Notes: generated by a model from the letters alone, not told the origin. 64,000 nt of DNA from Lepraria neglecta (GCA_033220425.1 CM065648.1:868001-932000), one strand, 5' to 3'. Positions 22,706 to 34,762 are shown, counted from the first letter of the stretch. Made by a program: numbers and translations.

Positions 22706-24906
22706 TCACGCCTCCAAAGACTCAATCCCTGGAAGCTGATACCCAAAATCCATAACCACTGCTCGACTGTCCTGGCTCGTAGCAATGATTCGTCTATAAT
22801 CTGCTTTCGCGCTGAGTATCCAACTCGTCGTCCACTTAGTGAAGTTGACAATGTTTTCTCCATTCCTCAAATCGTAGGCCTTGACACTGGTATCGTAGCT
22901 ACCACTTACAACCCTACCGCTCGCGCTGTCAAGATGTAAAGATCGGACAAGCCCTTCGTGGCCTTTCATCTCGCGGACCAGCTCGCCAGTGCTGGTGTCG
23001 AACTGATAGATGACTTGATCATTCCCACCGGCAAGGATTGTGCGAGAATCAGGACTGAACTCCACGCAGGCCATGCCTCTATCTTTGCTAGGAAATTCCT
23101 TGATGCAGAGACCGGATGTCAGATTCCAAAGCTTTGCTATCCCGTCGCCGCTTGCTGAGACCACGAGGTCGCCTCTGAGCTGTACTGCATTAACGGGTCC
23201 ACGGTGTCCGCTTAGCTTTCGGAGAAATTCACCAGTATGTCGATCCCACAGGCAGACTGTAGCGTCTTTTGAGCACGAGACGATGTGCTTCTCGTCAAAG
23301 CAGACGTCTAGAACACCAGCGGTATGCTGGCTGAGCCGGCGAATAGGTTGATAGCCGGCTTTAACATCCCAGATGATCAAGGTGTAATCCGAAGACCCTG
23401 TTACCATAACTTTCTCGTCGTACTGTAGGCAGAGAATTGATCCAGTGTGGTAAAGGTAAGGCACTGCAGCAGCCGGCTCAATCTCAGATTGTGGAGAGAA
23501 GACTGTCGTAAAGGGTCTGTGGCCTTGATCTGCCAACTCTTCTGGAAGTGGAGGCACAGCCGAGCCAGGGTTTCTGCTCGTTATTCCTATCACCTTCATG
23601 CATTCATACGTATGAGCGTCCCAGATCCTGACAGTCCTATCTCTGGAGCCCGTAAGGATCTTGTCCTCGTCAAATTGAACACAGTAGACGCTGTCAGTGT
23701 GGCCTTCAAGGTAGATCGCAGCAGCGTGACCTTCCATCCAGCGCTGGTGTAAAGCTTTTCGAACCCGCCACATATTCTTCCAATCTTGCTGACCTCGTGC
23801 TCTTCCTAAGCCTGGCGGACTAGCAGTCGGGATGGTAGTAGTATGATATACCGCCTGAAATTCAGCGCGGAAGACGTCTCTCCAAACGTGGGAGCTCGCC
23901 GAATCATGCCAGGCGTGTGACACCAGTTCTACGCTCATTAAAGAAGATGCATCTAGATATGAAAGTATATGTCCCATAAGTTCTTGAGGGAGTACGGCCA
24001 GAGGATCTATTGATTGTTAGAGGAATAACTTTGCACTCTAATAGAAATCTCACCTTGTCGAACAACTGGTATATCGAATTCCACCGTAGATTCCCCCCGG
24101 TTGCGCACCTCTATACCCACCCCACTCTCCGAGTCCATTGTGACTTTCGGCTCTGTGAGTCGAATGTTGCGTAAGGAGTCGATAATCTCATTCTGTGCGG
24201 CGGCTGCTGCTCGCGCCGCAGCACCACTAGCAATCTTCTCGGGATGTTTTGGTGGTTCACTCTCAACGCCGGGAAACGAGGGCAGGGCTGTAAAGTTCTC
24301 GTCGTCATAGCTATATGAGGGCACAGCCGTGAAATGAAGTTGCGGGCTCGTGAAAATGGAGGAAGCAGGCGGGCGTGATTGTCCAGCAGTTGTACTTAAC
24401 CGGCGCCGAAGCCAACCAGAGGTTTGAGGTCGGGCAGCACTCTCCTGTTCTTCCGTATATGCTGGACAGGACTCTGAGTACTTGTGGATGTACTCTCCGG
24501 GTTCTCGCCCTGTTGAACGGTTGAGTGAGAAATTGTTCCTCTTCCGCCGAGACAAAGCCCTCGTTGGGTGTGATCGAAATTCCTCGATTGCATCGTCAAC
24601 GCCTGAAAAGCTCTTGTGGGGTCTAGTGTGCGTCGCCGTTGACGCTAATAATGTTTCTTCAAAGAAACCAGTAGCAGAGCCTTGAGATGGCTTCGACGAC
24701 TGAGGCGTCGCGTGTGGGAGGAACGTCGAAGGCCGGCTTGGGAGGGTGTTCGAAGGTTGACCATATCCTCCGTAGAGGAACTCATCCTCCTCCAGACACA
24801 GCTCGTAAGATCCCTGTGTAGTATTCTTTTCCAGTTCCTTGCTTCTATCCACTGCCGAGTGCCGCCGCCTCTTGGAGAAGACGCTCTTGAAGCGTGATGT
24901 CTGCAT
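22706..24906 (-). CDS. F-box and WD40-repeat protein
   Basis: This is probably the substrate-binding subunit of an SCF ubiquitin ligase. Two exons (24906-24054 and 24006-22706) are joined by a 47-base intron (GTGAGA...AATAG). Splicing creates a full F-box, DPLAVLPQELMGHILSYLD, at about residues 285-303. The product is 717 residues. The N-terminal 280 residues are Ser/Arg-rich and disordered. After the F-box come about seven WD repeats, for example LEGHTDSVYCVQFDEDKIL then GSRDRTVRIWD, LIIWDVKAG, CLWDRHTGEFLRKLSGHRG and MKGHEGLVRSL. It resembles Lin-23/beta-TrCP/Pof-type architectures. I cannot tell which substrate it serves, and it does not look like the sulfur regulator SconB. Confidence 0.85.
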
Positions 24907-25408
24907 GGTGCGACCTCCAGATCCCTGTATTTACCTCCTTGCTATCATGGTTCCGTGGGTGCGACGCGGGTCGCAGACGGTCTCGAATGGAATTGGAATC
25001 CGAGAATAGAATATGGGTCAATGGGTCGTACTCGGTCAAAGGACTCGGTTTTGATGCTCGTAGTCCGCGGCAACCCGTGTGTCTCTGATGTTGGGGGCTG
25101 GAAGAGCGGTGAAACCAAAGGCTCGTCAACAAAGGAAAGTCAGAGTCCTGTAAAACAGCAATACATACAATAAATTAAGAACAGCAACGACGCGATGAAG
25201 ACGTTTCACTGCATTAAACAAAGATTGCGAAAGTGAATTGTTGAAGGAGCGTCAGTCTGGCGTGGGGGAGTTCAAATTTGACCGCGGTTAGGTCAGTGGC
25301 GTAATATTTGCTTTCATCCCGATCTCATACAAAACATTCCTCGGCATCGCTCACAACAACATCGATCACGAAAATTTCTGAACTGGGTTTACTTCTACTG
25401 CAGCTAGT
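24907..25408. other. Divergent promoter region
   Basis: About 500 bases separate the start of the F-box/WD40 gene (minus) from the start of the membrane-protein gene (plus). No further gene was seen. Confidence 0.4.
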
Positions 25409-25921
25409 ATGGCCGGGCTCCACGAGGCCCAAGTGGCGAGCGTATACAAATACTTCTTCCTCGTTATCGAGCCCATCTCCGCCCTCACCGGCGCCTACTA
25501 CGCCTTCTACCAGCCGCAAACCTATCTCAATCTCACTCACGCCAATTCAAGCCCCAAACATGGCATACCCACTTCCACTCAAGTCGTCCTTGCACAATTG
25601 GCCAACTTGTATTTCTTGTTTGCCATCAATGAAGCTCTAGTACTGCGCTCCACGACAGACCTGAAGGTCTGGAGGGCTGTGCTTTTCTGCCTACTAATTG
25701 CAGATATTGGGCATCTTTACAGCATCAAGGCTGTGGGATTGCATATTTACTGGGATGTGTTCGGCTGGAACGCCATTGATTGGGGGAATGTATTTTTTGT
25801 GTATGTGGGTGCGTCAATGCGACTATCTTTCTTGCTGGGCTTTGGGGTGGGGCCGCCAGGTCAGCAAGCAGTCCGACGCAGTAACCGAAGAAAGAGACCC
25901 TCGGTCAGACTAAAGGGGTAG
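25409..25921 (+). CDS. Small four-helix membrane protein, DUF7704-like
   Basis: This intronless 170-residue protein starts at ATG 25409. Four hydrophobic segments are visible: FFLVIEPISALTGAYYAFY (about 16-34), VVLAQLANLYFLFAINEAL (about 59-77), AVLFCLLIADIGHLYSIKA and WGNVFFVYVGASMRLSFLL. A basic tail (RRSNRRKRPSVRLKG) follows and is probably cytosolic. The pattern of an EP motif in helix 1, an N/NE in helix 2 and aromatic loops matches the fungal family I know as DUF7704. The function is unknown. Confidence 0.75.
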   Translation: MAGLHEAQVASVYKYFFLVIEPISALTGAYYAFYQPQTYLNLTHANSSPKHGIPTSTQVVLAQLANLYFLFAINEALVLRSTTDLKVWRAVLFCLLIADIGHLYSIKAVGLHIYWDVFGWNAIDWGNVFFVYVGASMRLSFLLGFGVGPPGQQAVRRSNRRKRPSVRLKG

Positions 25922-26024
25922 GTTTCCGAGTACACCATGTTTGCCAGTCACGCCCAGGCAAAATATCAAGAAAGCTGCTTAGCTTTCTCATGCGGCGAAG
26001 TTCAAGATATTGGCGCCATAACTA

Positions 26025-27459
26025 TCACCGCAGGTTCAAGCCTCCATCTACGTCTTGTACAATCTCTACGCTTTTACCCTCATCCAGACTTCGTCTGCCA
26101 GCCTCCAAGATTGCAGTAGTGGCGATCGTGTTCTTCAACGTCGGCAGACCTCTTTTATCCAGGTCGTCAAGCGTGACTCTCCCCGCTTTCAAGGCCGCCA
26201 CGGCATCAACAAACTTCTCGAAGCTGATGTAACCATAACCGGTCTGACCGTTAAAGTTGCCTTCCTCATCTGGTGCGTACTTCATATAGAAGGGATTGTA
26301 CCACATTAGCTGGCCCTGCGAGTCTTCGGCAACATCATAGCCCCGTCTAGCCTTGTCAACGCGGATCTCGCCCTTGGATGCCATGTCTGCAGGGGATTGA
26401 TCAGTTTTTCTGGAGAGGAATGAAGGTCTTTGGGGCTGTCTTCACCCACAGTGGAAGTACTGATTTGAATGCACGCCCGCACGCTGAGGAGCCGTCCAGC
26501 TTGCTGTGTATACATCCCCGTTGCCTTTCTCGCTGGTTCGTCGCGCTTCTGCCACTCTACGAGTAATGAAATGGTGTCCTCTGTCCCGGCCACGCAGCCC
26601 AAATCTTCAGCTGTCCCCCTCGATCCACTCGCGGTGATTCTCACCGGTCTATAATCCTGCACCATCGATTCGCAGATATCAACATAATGCGAGTTTAAAT
26701 AATACGAAACATCACTATCTCTCCCCGCCCACGCCTTGAAGGTCTCCAACTGCGACTTCGGCTGGCTCATATAACTATAGAAGTAATTGAATTCGCCCAA
26801 GGTCTTCGCTCTGGCTCTGGCATCTGCATATGCCGGATCAAACCGTTTGTGGTGCTCGATGAAGACCAAGACTTTGTTTTTACGGGATTCGCGGATCAGT
26901 TCTTGGTGCTCGACTAGGTGCTTGACAGCAGGTTTCGTGATGAGGACATGGATTCCACGCTGGATTGCATAGAGGGCTATTGGGTAGTGGGTCGTGTCAG
27001 GAGTGAAAATTGTGACAGCATCGCCTGGAGAGAGCGCGTTGATGGCGGCTTTGAGGATTCTGGGTCCCGAGAAGTCTTGTGGGAAGGGATCGAATTAAAG
27101 GAGACGTCGAGGTCATTGTACACGGCGGAGATGTTCTTTTGGAGATGTTCGCCTGATGGGAGACGATTAATGGCTGATTACACTGATATGCAGAGGAAAG
27201 TTCTTCGAAGTAAAGACCTACGTATGGCAGGAAATTTGGTCCCTGTAGTACCACACATGCTGAGCGTTCCCACCTTTCCTCGCCTCCTCAGATCAAATAG
27301 AGTGAGAGCCACCACGCCAATCTTCTTGTCAGACCCTGACATCCCACCGCCAACAAAGCCGGTGGTGTATTCCCCCGTACCAACCTGACTCGCATCTCAG
27401 CCAATGAGGGGTGACTTAGCCAATAAGAAACTTACCATGAGTACATTGAGAGGCGCCAT
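26025..27459 (-). pseudogene. Gfo/Idh/MocA-family oxidoreductase with two frameshifts
   Basis: This is an NAD(P)-dependent oxidoreductase related to sugar dehydrogenases. Exons start at 27459-27436 (MAPLNVLM), then 27384-27222 with the Rossmann start [14 protein letters not shown], then 27152-26450 and 26396-26025. Introns have GT-AG ends and keep frame. Within exon 3, family homology switches frame twice without room for an intron. The first switch is near 27050, where the Asp-Pro-Glu stretch leads into KAAINALSPGDAVTIFTPD. The second is near 26520, before YTASWTAPQRAGVHSNQYF. Both look like one-base losses. The C-terminus (GQTGYGYISFEKFVDAVAA, ending DGGLNLR) is otherwise intact. Either this is a recent pseudogene or the assembly has two indel errors. 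Nothing suggests programmed frameshifting. Confidence 0.72.
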
Positions 27460-28384
27460 GGCCGGTTGACAGACAAACACGACCAAAAGTGATCCACAGA
27501 TTATATCGAAAGACTTAGACTACTAGAAGTGTCAATCGAAACGCAGTTACAGCGAGCTGTATGGCAAGGAAAGTTTGGCTTTCTTGTTAAGACATCGACT
27601 GATGTATGCAAGCTTGTTAGTATGATCAAAACATTCATACTGGAGACACATCCAAAACGCAAAATGGCTGCTTCCTCATCACACTTGCGATACCGTCATA
27701 TGACGGTTGATGTGACCTGGCCAATGACGGCCGGCGGGGTAATTCGCCTTTAGCCGGAGGCTAAAACCCCACACTTTTAAATTTTAGCCTCCATGAACCC
27801 ATAACTTTGAAGTTACAGGTAGAACAACTTGGAAAATATCCACTTGGAGCAATCGGGTTGCTGCCAAAGCTTGAACGATTGCCCAAAGGAGCTCACAAGA
27901 GGGTTGACATTCTGGTTTGTGTCCTTTTGTCGAGCGAAGAAATAAGTTGGAGCTTTGTCTCGTCCCAATTAGGCTCATTGACTACTGGATGTTGCTATTA
28001 ATTCTCTGGTCCTGGTGGGATCTTTCAATTGAACAAAGACAAATAGACATTTGCGTCCATTGTGAACTTCATCATCTTTCAAAGAAATGGCCCGCAATTT
28101 TTATTCAATGGGAGACAAAACTTCTCTAGTGAAATGAACCCCCAATCTCTTTGCTTGTCTATTCCGAAAGAATTGGTTTGAGGCCTTTGTTGGTCAAGAC
28201 CAGTTTTGGCCCATGCCTAAATGCCCTCTAAATTTGCTGTTCGTTCGCTTTGCCTGAACGAGGTGTCAAACACCCCAAACCCATCAATAAGAGAGACAAG
28301 TACAGTCATCATCCCCTTAGCATCTTTCTATGTCTGTCAGGCAGGATCCTCGATTTTCATTTCACGCATTCCTATCAGCCAGCC
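27460..28384. other. Gene-free stretch with a small inverted repeat
   Basis: No supported gene was seen. The only structure noted is the short inverted repeat listed separately at 27749-27792. Confidence 0.4.
27749..27792. repeat. Hairpin-forming inverted repeat
   Basis: A perfect 11-base inverted repeat, GGAGGCTAAAA at 27756-27766 and TTTTAGCCTCC at 27782-27792, is separated by 15 bases. A further TTTAGCC copy at 27749-27755 can pair with the first arm. It could be the tip of a decayed fold-back element or a transcription-terminating hairpin. Confidence 0.6.
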
Positions 28385-28670
28385 ATGCATCTCCCCTTCT
28401 CTGTCCTCTCAGTCGTCTTTGCCTTGACTGCAGGCACTCAGACAACCTTCGCAGACGAAATCCACGGGCCCTTCTCATACAACAATCGCCGCTCAACAGC
28501 CACTTACAACGGTATCCCAGCCGGCATAACCATCTCAACATATACACAAGCAAATTGCACAGACCCCGTAGGTCCTCATCCCCTCTCACTCCCCCCAACC
28601 TCAAAAGAAACCCACTGACTCGCCAACCTCACAGACACCCACTGACTCCTCAACCTCACAGACACCCTAG
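28385..28670 (+). CDS. Possible small secreted protein
   Basis: The ATG at 28385 opens a frame with a convincing signal peptide (LPFSVLSVVFALTAGTQTTF) followed by a short Tyr/Asn-rich stretch. A GTAGGT donor at 28568 and a CACAG acceptor before 28635 would add 12 codons and stop at 28670, giving about 72 residues with one Cys. It precedes an MFS transporter remnant and may be part of decayed DNA. The gene model is tentative and no family was recognised. Confidence 0.3.
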
Positions 28671-28777
28671 GAGTAGAACGCCACCTACGGCGTCAAGGAG
28701 GCAGATCTGCGTGAGGAGACCCGAAGCCTTTAGTAAAGAAACATTATGGAGATGCTGATAAGGTGATAGCCATAACC

Positions 28778-29128
28778 ATGGGCCCACTTACGTAAGTGCG
28801 CGTTCTAGGCCTGGCAGTATGGTACCGACACCCCTTACAACCCTAGCTTCCTCTCTATATTTTCTAACTCTTTTCTCTCCCCAGCTCAATCGTCCTACAC
28901 AACTACGCCAAATCCAAGCTCCAAAATATGATTGCGCCGTCGCAGCTTCTCAACATTTCGAATTCTCTCACGACGATCGAGACGCTTACGCCTGAACAGC
29001 AAGCGGCTGTGCGAACCACATTCGGCGAAGGATAGAACAAGCAGATGCGCATCATGACGATGTTTAGCGGCGTTGCGGTTTTTACGACTCTGCTTATCTA
29101 GGAGAAGCGGCCGAGGAGGGTAGAATGA
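28778..29128 (+). pseudogene. MFS transporter, C-terminal remnant
   Basis: This is the decayed last part of a major-facilitator drug-type transporter. A GTAAGT...CCCAG intron (28792-28884) joins a short piece to a frame reading KLQNMIAPSQLLNISNSL, then LTPEQQAAVRTTFGEG, a stop codon, NKQMRIMTMFSGVAVF, another stop (where Trp is expected) and EKRPRR. This matches the usual tail of fungal TRI12/azole-resistance-type MFS proteins. The two in-frame stops and the absence of the upstream transmembrane region mark it as a pseudogene. Confidence 0.6.
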
Positions 29129-29640
29129 AGTTGTCGATTTACATGGACTTATGCGAGACTCAAGATGTTCGAAATTCAAATGACTGAATGAAAGCCATAT
29201 GTAGGATCTAGAAATACTATGGGCTCACTTCGTACTGCTGCAAAGGAGGAGCGCGATGAAGTAGAACAGGCAGAGTAATAAGAGATAGAAGGTCCCAGAT
29301 TTCCTGCTACCCTTCTCTCTCATCAAAAGATTCAGGCTACTCATCGAATCCGATCCTCTAGAACAGCAACAACAACCTACAGCGCCCTAAGCTTAATAAA
29401 ACACTGCTGCGCCGTACGCAAAACCTTCTGCTGGCTGCGCGGGCTATTCAGCGCCTCCGGTAAAGGCAAACTCAAAGCTAAGAACAACCAACACAAGCAT
29501 GATGCGGTGTTCCTGCATAGCCAATTTCTTGCATGATCGAACAAGTCAGCTGATCAAGCCAAACTAAAAATAAGCGGCATAACAAGCACTGGAAAAGAAA
29601 GCCAAGAAGAAAAACAATGGCGCCAATGAGCGAGCAAGAA
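29129..29640. other. Gene-free stretch
   Basis: Nothing recognisable lies between the MFS remnant and the P450 pseudogene. The two converge tail to tail. Confidence 0.35.
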
Positions 29641-31308
29641 AGGAAGCAGGAAGCAGAACAAGGGAGGGGAAAATTTCAACATACCAAAACACCCCCTCGG
29701 CCCAACGAAAACGTCAACCTCGTCAACGCACTCCCATCAAAAACCTCCCTCCCATTTTCATCACCCCACAACTACCTCTCCGGCACAAATGCCTCCAAAT
29801 CCCGCATCTCAAACCCCTTTCCCCGCTTCTCCCTTGCAGCCCTACAACTCCTACTCCTCAACTCCTTCACCTCCAGCGGCTCTGTCACAAACTGCGCATT
29901 ACACATCACCGTAGCGCCCCTCGGGATCTTATAGCCTAGGATATCAGTATCGACGGTCGCGACGCGCACGAGGAGGCTACAGTATTAGCGTGGCGGTTTA
30001 TTTCTTCGATCGTGGCGCCTAAGTAGGGGATATCGGCGCTTAGGATGTCCGTGGTGGATGGCGGGGAGGCGGGGGCTGTGGTGTTGAGAAAGGCGAGGTG
30101 AAGAGTGTGGCGGAGTTTGGATTGCAGGAGCGGGTTGTTGGCGAGGTGTTTGACGGACCAGCCTAGGGTTGTGGCTGTTGTTTCGTAGCCCTAGAATAAA
30201 GTATGCTTGTGGTTAAATAAGACATTTCCTCCTGTTGGTGGAGATGTCAGATTATGGGGCGATACGAACGGCAACAAGCAAAATCAGAAATTCGTCTTGA
30301 ATAGCCGGACTCTCCTCCTCCGGCAGTTTGACGTCAGCTTTCTGCGCAGCGACCATCTCTTGGCGCAAAATGAGATCCATGGCGCACGTGTCATGCTCTT
30401 CGCCCTCGTCGTCGGCAGCCGAGATCCTGCGGAATTGATCATGGGCTTGCTTTGTAAGGTTCCGAATCTCTCGATCCTTGATGGCGCTGACGGCTTTATA
30501 CTGGGATGTTTGGCGGATGAACCAGTGGTGCCAGATGGGAACGGAGATGCCATGACTTTTTCCACCGTGCTATTGAGGTACACAACTGATTTATATATGT
30601 TAGGGCGAATCGGGGACGGGAGTGGGACTGGATGGTCTTTACCTTTGGGAAGCGGGATAGATGATGCTGCAGCTTCCAAGGCTTCAATTCCGAACGTACG
30701 CCACCGAGCTCTGAACCTGGGATAGCAATCCAAATGGCGTCAAAGGCGGCGAGTTCAAAGTCCTCCTGTGCTGCAAACGAATGACTGTCTGCCAGCGAGG
30801 TCTTGAGACGCCACAAGTCGACGAGCTCCAATGCGGATTTATACACGTTAGTCGCCACGACTCGGCGGAGGAACCCTGGCGACATGCAATCCATCCAGAG
30901 ACGTCTCTGCTGCTTGAATACTTGGTTTGAGGCTTGGACGAGCGTGACGTGCGGTATCAGGGGCTTGAAGAAAGCAATTGTGCTTGGATCCCTGTCGAAT
31001 TCTTTCGTTCGGCAGAGCATGATATCTTCTGTCTCGCGCGGATCATCTATACAGATGAAAGGAGGAGAAAGGGGACGTAGGAACAGCTGGACAATTGGCG
31101 ACTTGAGCTTTTTGCATTGCTCGAAAGAATACCCGAAGGCTTCTTTTATCTTTTTGTATTGTGCGAGAAGATCAGAGAGGTCTCCAGAGATGCGTTTGGC
31201 TGAGGCATGATTGTAGAGAATTTCGGGATACGGCTTTGGAAAAATACGCCTATAGAGGAGAACACCTGACACGATAAACAAGGAGATAGCGTATAAAAGT
31301 AAAGACAC
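29641..31308 (-). pseudogene. Cytochrome P450 pseudogene
   Basis: This is a decayed membrane-bound P450 monooxygenase. From ATG 31308 the frame has the N-terminal anchor (LLLYAISLFIVSGVLLYRR) and helices through FDAIWIAIPGSELGGV. Homology then hops between frames: IEALEAAASSIPLPKGKD and VVYLNSTVEKVMASP in one, WHHWFIRQTSQYKAVSAIK in the next. The I-helix region reads GYETTATTLGWSVKHLAN near 30180. The ExxR-like helix gives YLGATIEEINRHANTV. The later part reads VATVDTDILGYKIPRGATV and FVPER followed by TAG where Trp is usual. The heme loop GPRGCFG is present near 29681-29703 but out of frame with what precedes it. Several frameshifts and a nonsense codon make it non-functional. Confidence 0.78.
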
Positions 31309-31745
31309 AGTAAGGCGGTAGGTTGTAAAGCTGCCGTATGTTGTATATTTAAGCAGCGGTGAAATGCAAATATTTCATTAGGAAACTTGACGAGGTGGGG
31401 CTTGTCTTACATATGTAAGCACCGATGAGGTATCATACTCCGAATAGGCGATTAGCGTTTCCAACGTAGGATCCTTTCAGCTGCTGAGGCACAGGCTTGC
31501 AGGTGCGACCTTGCCCGTCCCAACTACCACGTAATCTTGCCGAATTCATACCGCTATGACACACGTTTCGGGCACAGACTGAAACAACAGTAACTTACAT
31601 AAAGCCAGTACGATGATCTCACCTTCCTGTAATATGAAAACGAGAGCAGTAGTGCCTCAAGTCTCAACAGTGTCACCACCTACCAAAGAATTATTTCCAT
31701 TCATTAAGAAAGTTTCTCTTTCTACCCTCGACGTCGACTATCGAC
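31309..31745. other. Divergent intergenic region
   Basis: This lies between the P450 pseudogene and the lipocalin-like gene. No gene or repeat was recognised. Confidence 0.35.
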
Positions 31746-32294
31746 ATGGCAGCCCCACCATCTGCCAAACTTCAGAACCTCTCTGGCGATTCTATAATGA
31801 ACAAGAAGCTATCCGACGATACAGACGGCCTCTTAGCATTGGTAAGACCACACTGAACACCGAAATCGTAGACCCAAACCTTGACGCACCAACAGCAAGG
31901 TGTGAACTGGATAACTCGTAAAGGCCTCGGCATAGCCACCGTCAAGCTCCACATCAAAGGATACGTAGACAGCGACAGCATCACTCACATCGACATCCAA
32001 AACATCGTAGCCGGCAGAAGCAGCCCCACGACCGAGCTACGGCAGCTCGACTGGCAAGAGCGCGAGCGCGAAGCCCCGATCTTCAGCAAAGTGCGAATGA
32101 AGGCTCTATGGATCCAGCTTGCAGATGTAGAGGACGCTTTTCTGAAGGCGGGTTGGAAGGCGGAGATGAATGAGGGCGGTTTCATCGAAAGTCGTGTTGA
32201 GAGTATCGAAGGTGGATGGGTGCAAGAGCAGATTTGGGGTTTTGAGGGCGAGAGGCGGTATGTGAGGCGTGTGTTTGTGGAGAAGAAAAGGTAG
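31746..32294 (+). CDS. Small conserved fungal protein, lipocalin-like
   Basis: Two exons (31746-31841 and 31896-32294) are joined by a 54-base GT-AG intron in phase 0. The product is 164 residues. It begins AKLQNLSGDSIMNKKLSDD, then LALQGVNWITRKGLGIATV, HIDIQNIV, LDWQERERE, and ends ERRYVRRVFVEKKR. This is the pattern of small cytosolic proteins common in filamentous fungi, some annotated as LCCL or lipocalin-like. Alternating hydrophobics fit a beta-barrel that binds a small ligand, but ligand and role are unknown. No signal peptide was seen. The frame is intact. Confidence 0.75.
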
Positions 32295-32858
32295 ACGAAG
32301 GAGGCGAGGCTTGTGTATGATTGGGTTTGCAATTAGATTGGGAAGCTGCGGGCCGAGCTCCCGGCATTAAAACCCTGTCAACTAGGGCGCCAATGGCGCC
32401 TAGAGTGGCCCCCAATACAACATTGCCGCGGGCCCGCTTAGGGTGATTATCCAGGCATGCTTTGGGTCTCATCGGGTCACTTTCTGGGCCAGATACCAGT
32501 ACTACTTAGAGATACCAAGGGAAATACTCAGAGCCAGGGATGCGCTCTGAACTGAGAAGTAGAGGGAGAAGTCATATTTGGGCGCCCTCGGCAGACGACC
32601 TCTTGATTTTCGAGCAACGCGTGCTCTAAGCAACAACTCTGGAAGCTCAACAATGCCTTCCAACAGCTACCACTATCTTCAAGTTCACAGTCTTGTACGT
32701 AATCCAGTAGTCCACCGAACTCTTTGAAAAACAAAATCACGGGATGTTGTTGTAGCGACGTCATCGGCGGTGATTTGTAATGGAAACTGTCCGCTGAGGA
32801 CCGTCGAACATATAAATGCCACTACACAAAGAAGTTAACAGATATAATATTCAACATA
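32295..32858. other. Intergenic, nothing recognised
   Basis: This lies upstream of the DOPA-dioxygenase-like gene. No RNA gene, repeat or conserved frame was seen. Confidence 0.35.
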
Positions 32859-33731
32859 ATGGACCCATCGCAATACCAGTATCCGTCGCCTCTCGAAGGC
32901 TACGAACATTTGCCTCCTTTGCCAGAGTATGTTGATAGAGACGGAGAAGGACCAAGAATGCTGACAAATCACAGCGAGAAAACAGAGGATGGCAAGAGTT
33001 ATGTCAATCCACAGACTGGCGTCTTGAGCAAAGCCTACGAGAGCTTTGTGGATCCGATTGATAATGGAACGAGGGGAGGTTAGTGTGCTTATGAGAGTTG
33101 AGCCCTTGGAGGCATCTACTGACGATGCCGCCTGGAGGATTTGATATTCACATCTACTTCTACCAGGTGAGCACAACTGTCTCTCATTGCTCTGCCAACT
33201 TTTTTTCTTTGCCTTCATCACACGAACCAAGCTCTGTGTCTCCACCATTCCGTATAGCCGAGTTCCTGATCTTCTTCTAGGAGAACAAAACCCAAAGCAA
33301 ATTCGCCCGCGACCTCTGGACCCGTATCCGCCACGAGTTCCCAGAACTCCGCATCTACCGCGTCTGGGACAAGCCCATCGGCCCACATCCCATTGCTATG
33401 TTTGAAGTCAACGTCTTTAGACCCGCACAATTTGGAGCTTTCATCGCCTGGCTCGTGATCAATAGGGGACCTTTGAGTGCTCTGGTACACCCGAATACCG
33501 GAGATGATGAGGTAAGCAAATACGAGGCCCAAGAACAGTGATATCCTTGAGATTGAGGGAAGTCGGAAATATTGCTTTTTATTTTATTAACACGGAGACT
33601 TCCAGAGAGATCATACTCAGAGAGCAACGTGGATGGGTGACCGGATACCGTTAGATTTGAGCCTTTTCAAGCAGATAAGGGAGGCGCGAGAAAAGCTGGA
33701 GAAAGAGCAAAACGAGCAGGTCAAGGTGTGA
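32859..33731 (+). CDS. DOPA 4,5-dioxygenase-like protein
   Basis: This belongs to the fungal DODA family of small non-heme iron enzymes related to extradiol cleavage of DOPA-like catechols. Four exons (32859-33078, 33138-33166, 33281-33511, 33606-33731) give 201 residues. Exon 2 is only 29 bases and encodes most of GFDIHIYFYQ. The hallmark parts are FDIHIYFY, LWTRIRHEFPELRIYRVWD, PIGPHPIAMFEVNV, and the loop LVHPNTGDDE-RDHTQRATW built across the last splice. Conserved His residues are present in each. The C-terminus is a charged helix. The gene looks intact. The substrate in this organism is not known. Confidence 0.85.
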
Positions 33732-34762
33732 GGATACGCCACCCTTCCCGGCGGCAAAGTTTGGGCGTGAAATCTAATTTGAGGGTTTGCAATACTGTTC
33801 ACGAACCTGACTGGGTAATTATATCGCCATTGTCTTGCGAGTGTTGTATGGAGTGCCCAGGATCATTATGAGTGGTCTTCTTCGGGTCAAACAACTTCAG
33901 TATGCCTGGCAGTCACGGTAGTGACAAAAACTTTCACCAAACATTCGCGCCGATTCTACTTTGTACCATGCTCTCTCCGGGGATAATATGGCACGTGGAG
34001 CGGGAATTTTCCCTCGGTTAGACCAACTATTCCGGGCACTGAACTATCGAGCCCCTGAAGTCGATCATAAATTTTCGTGCTGACTCTGCGTCATTCAGTA
34101 GCTAGAATGAGCTTGAGATCGCTTTGGGAAGTTTAGGGTTTAGACGTTCAGACTATTTCTCATCGCCGTGCCATGCCCCAGCTCTATTCGGTGACGCTTC
34201 TACAGAAAGAACACCATCAATTCATCTTCTAGGATCTTTGTGCAGCTGTAAGGCGAGGAGAAGGGCGTTGAGATCCCTATTGTCTGCTTTTCTACATGGG
34301 AAACCTGACCAACAGCTGCAACCTGCAAGGAACCCAATCCAGACAAACACGTTGTGCCTAGCCAGATTTCCAAGGCCCTAGCTGTCCTCCCCAAGAACTC
34401 ATGTCGTTTGTCTTCCGGGCTGAGCGCTAGGTCAGGCACACCAATGATAATGGCCCCTGAAAGACAACGGCCAACGCCCAGAGCGTTGTCAAGCCCCATC
34501 TAATAATAATAATGTTGACTTGACTTTTCCCCTGCTCCTCCTCTCTTTCCTCTTCACCTCCATCGCCATCATCCAGCTCCCTATCGCTCCTTTGACAGTG
34601 TGTGCCTTTCTTTCTAATTGCAAACTATTGTTTGCGTCCTTTCATTGAAAGATTGACGAAACTCACACTCTTTTGTACAAGCTACTTATACTATCATTAA
34701 TAATTCTTACGTATAACATTAACATATACCACAATATCTAATACCAATAATCTTCGAGAATC
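33732..34762. other. Gene-free stretch of about 1 kb
   Basis: No supported gene was seen. The last 100 bases before the chitinase remnant are AT-rich. Confidence 0.35.

Noticed and set aside
26997-27254. Minus-strand frame across an intron of the oxidoreductase
   Set aside because: It reads through a clear GT-AG intron and is out of the family frame.
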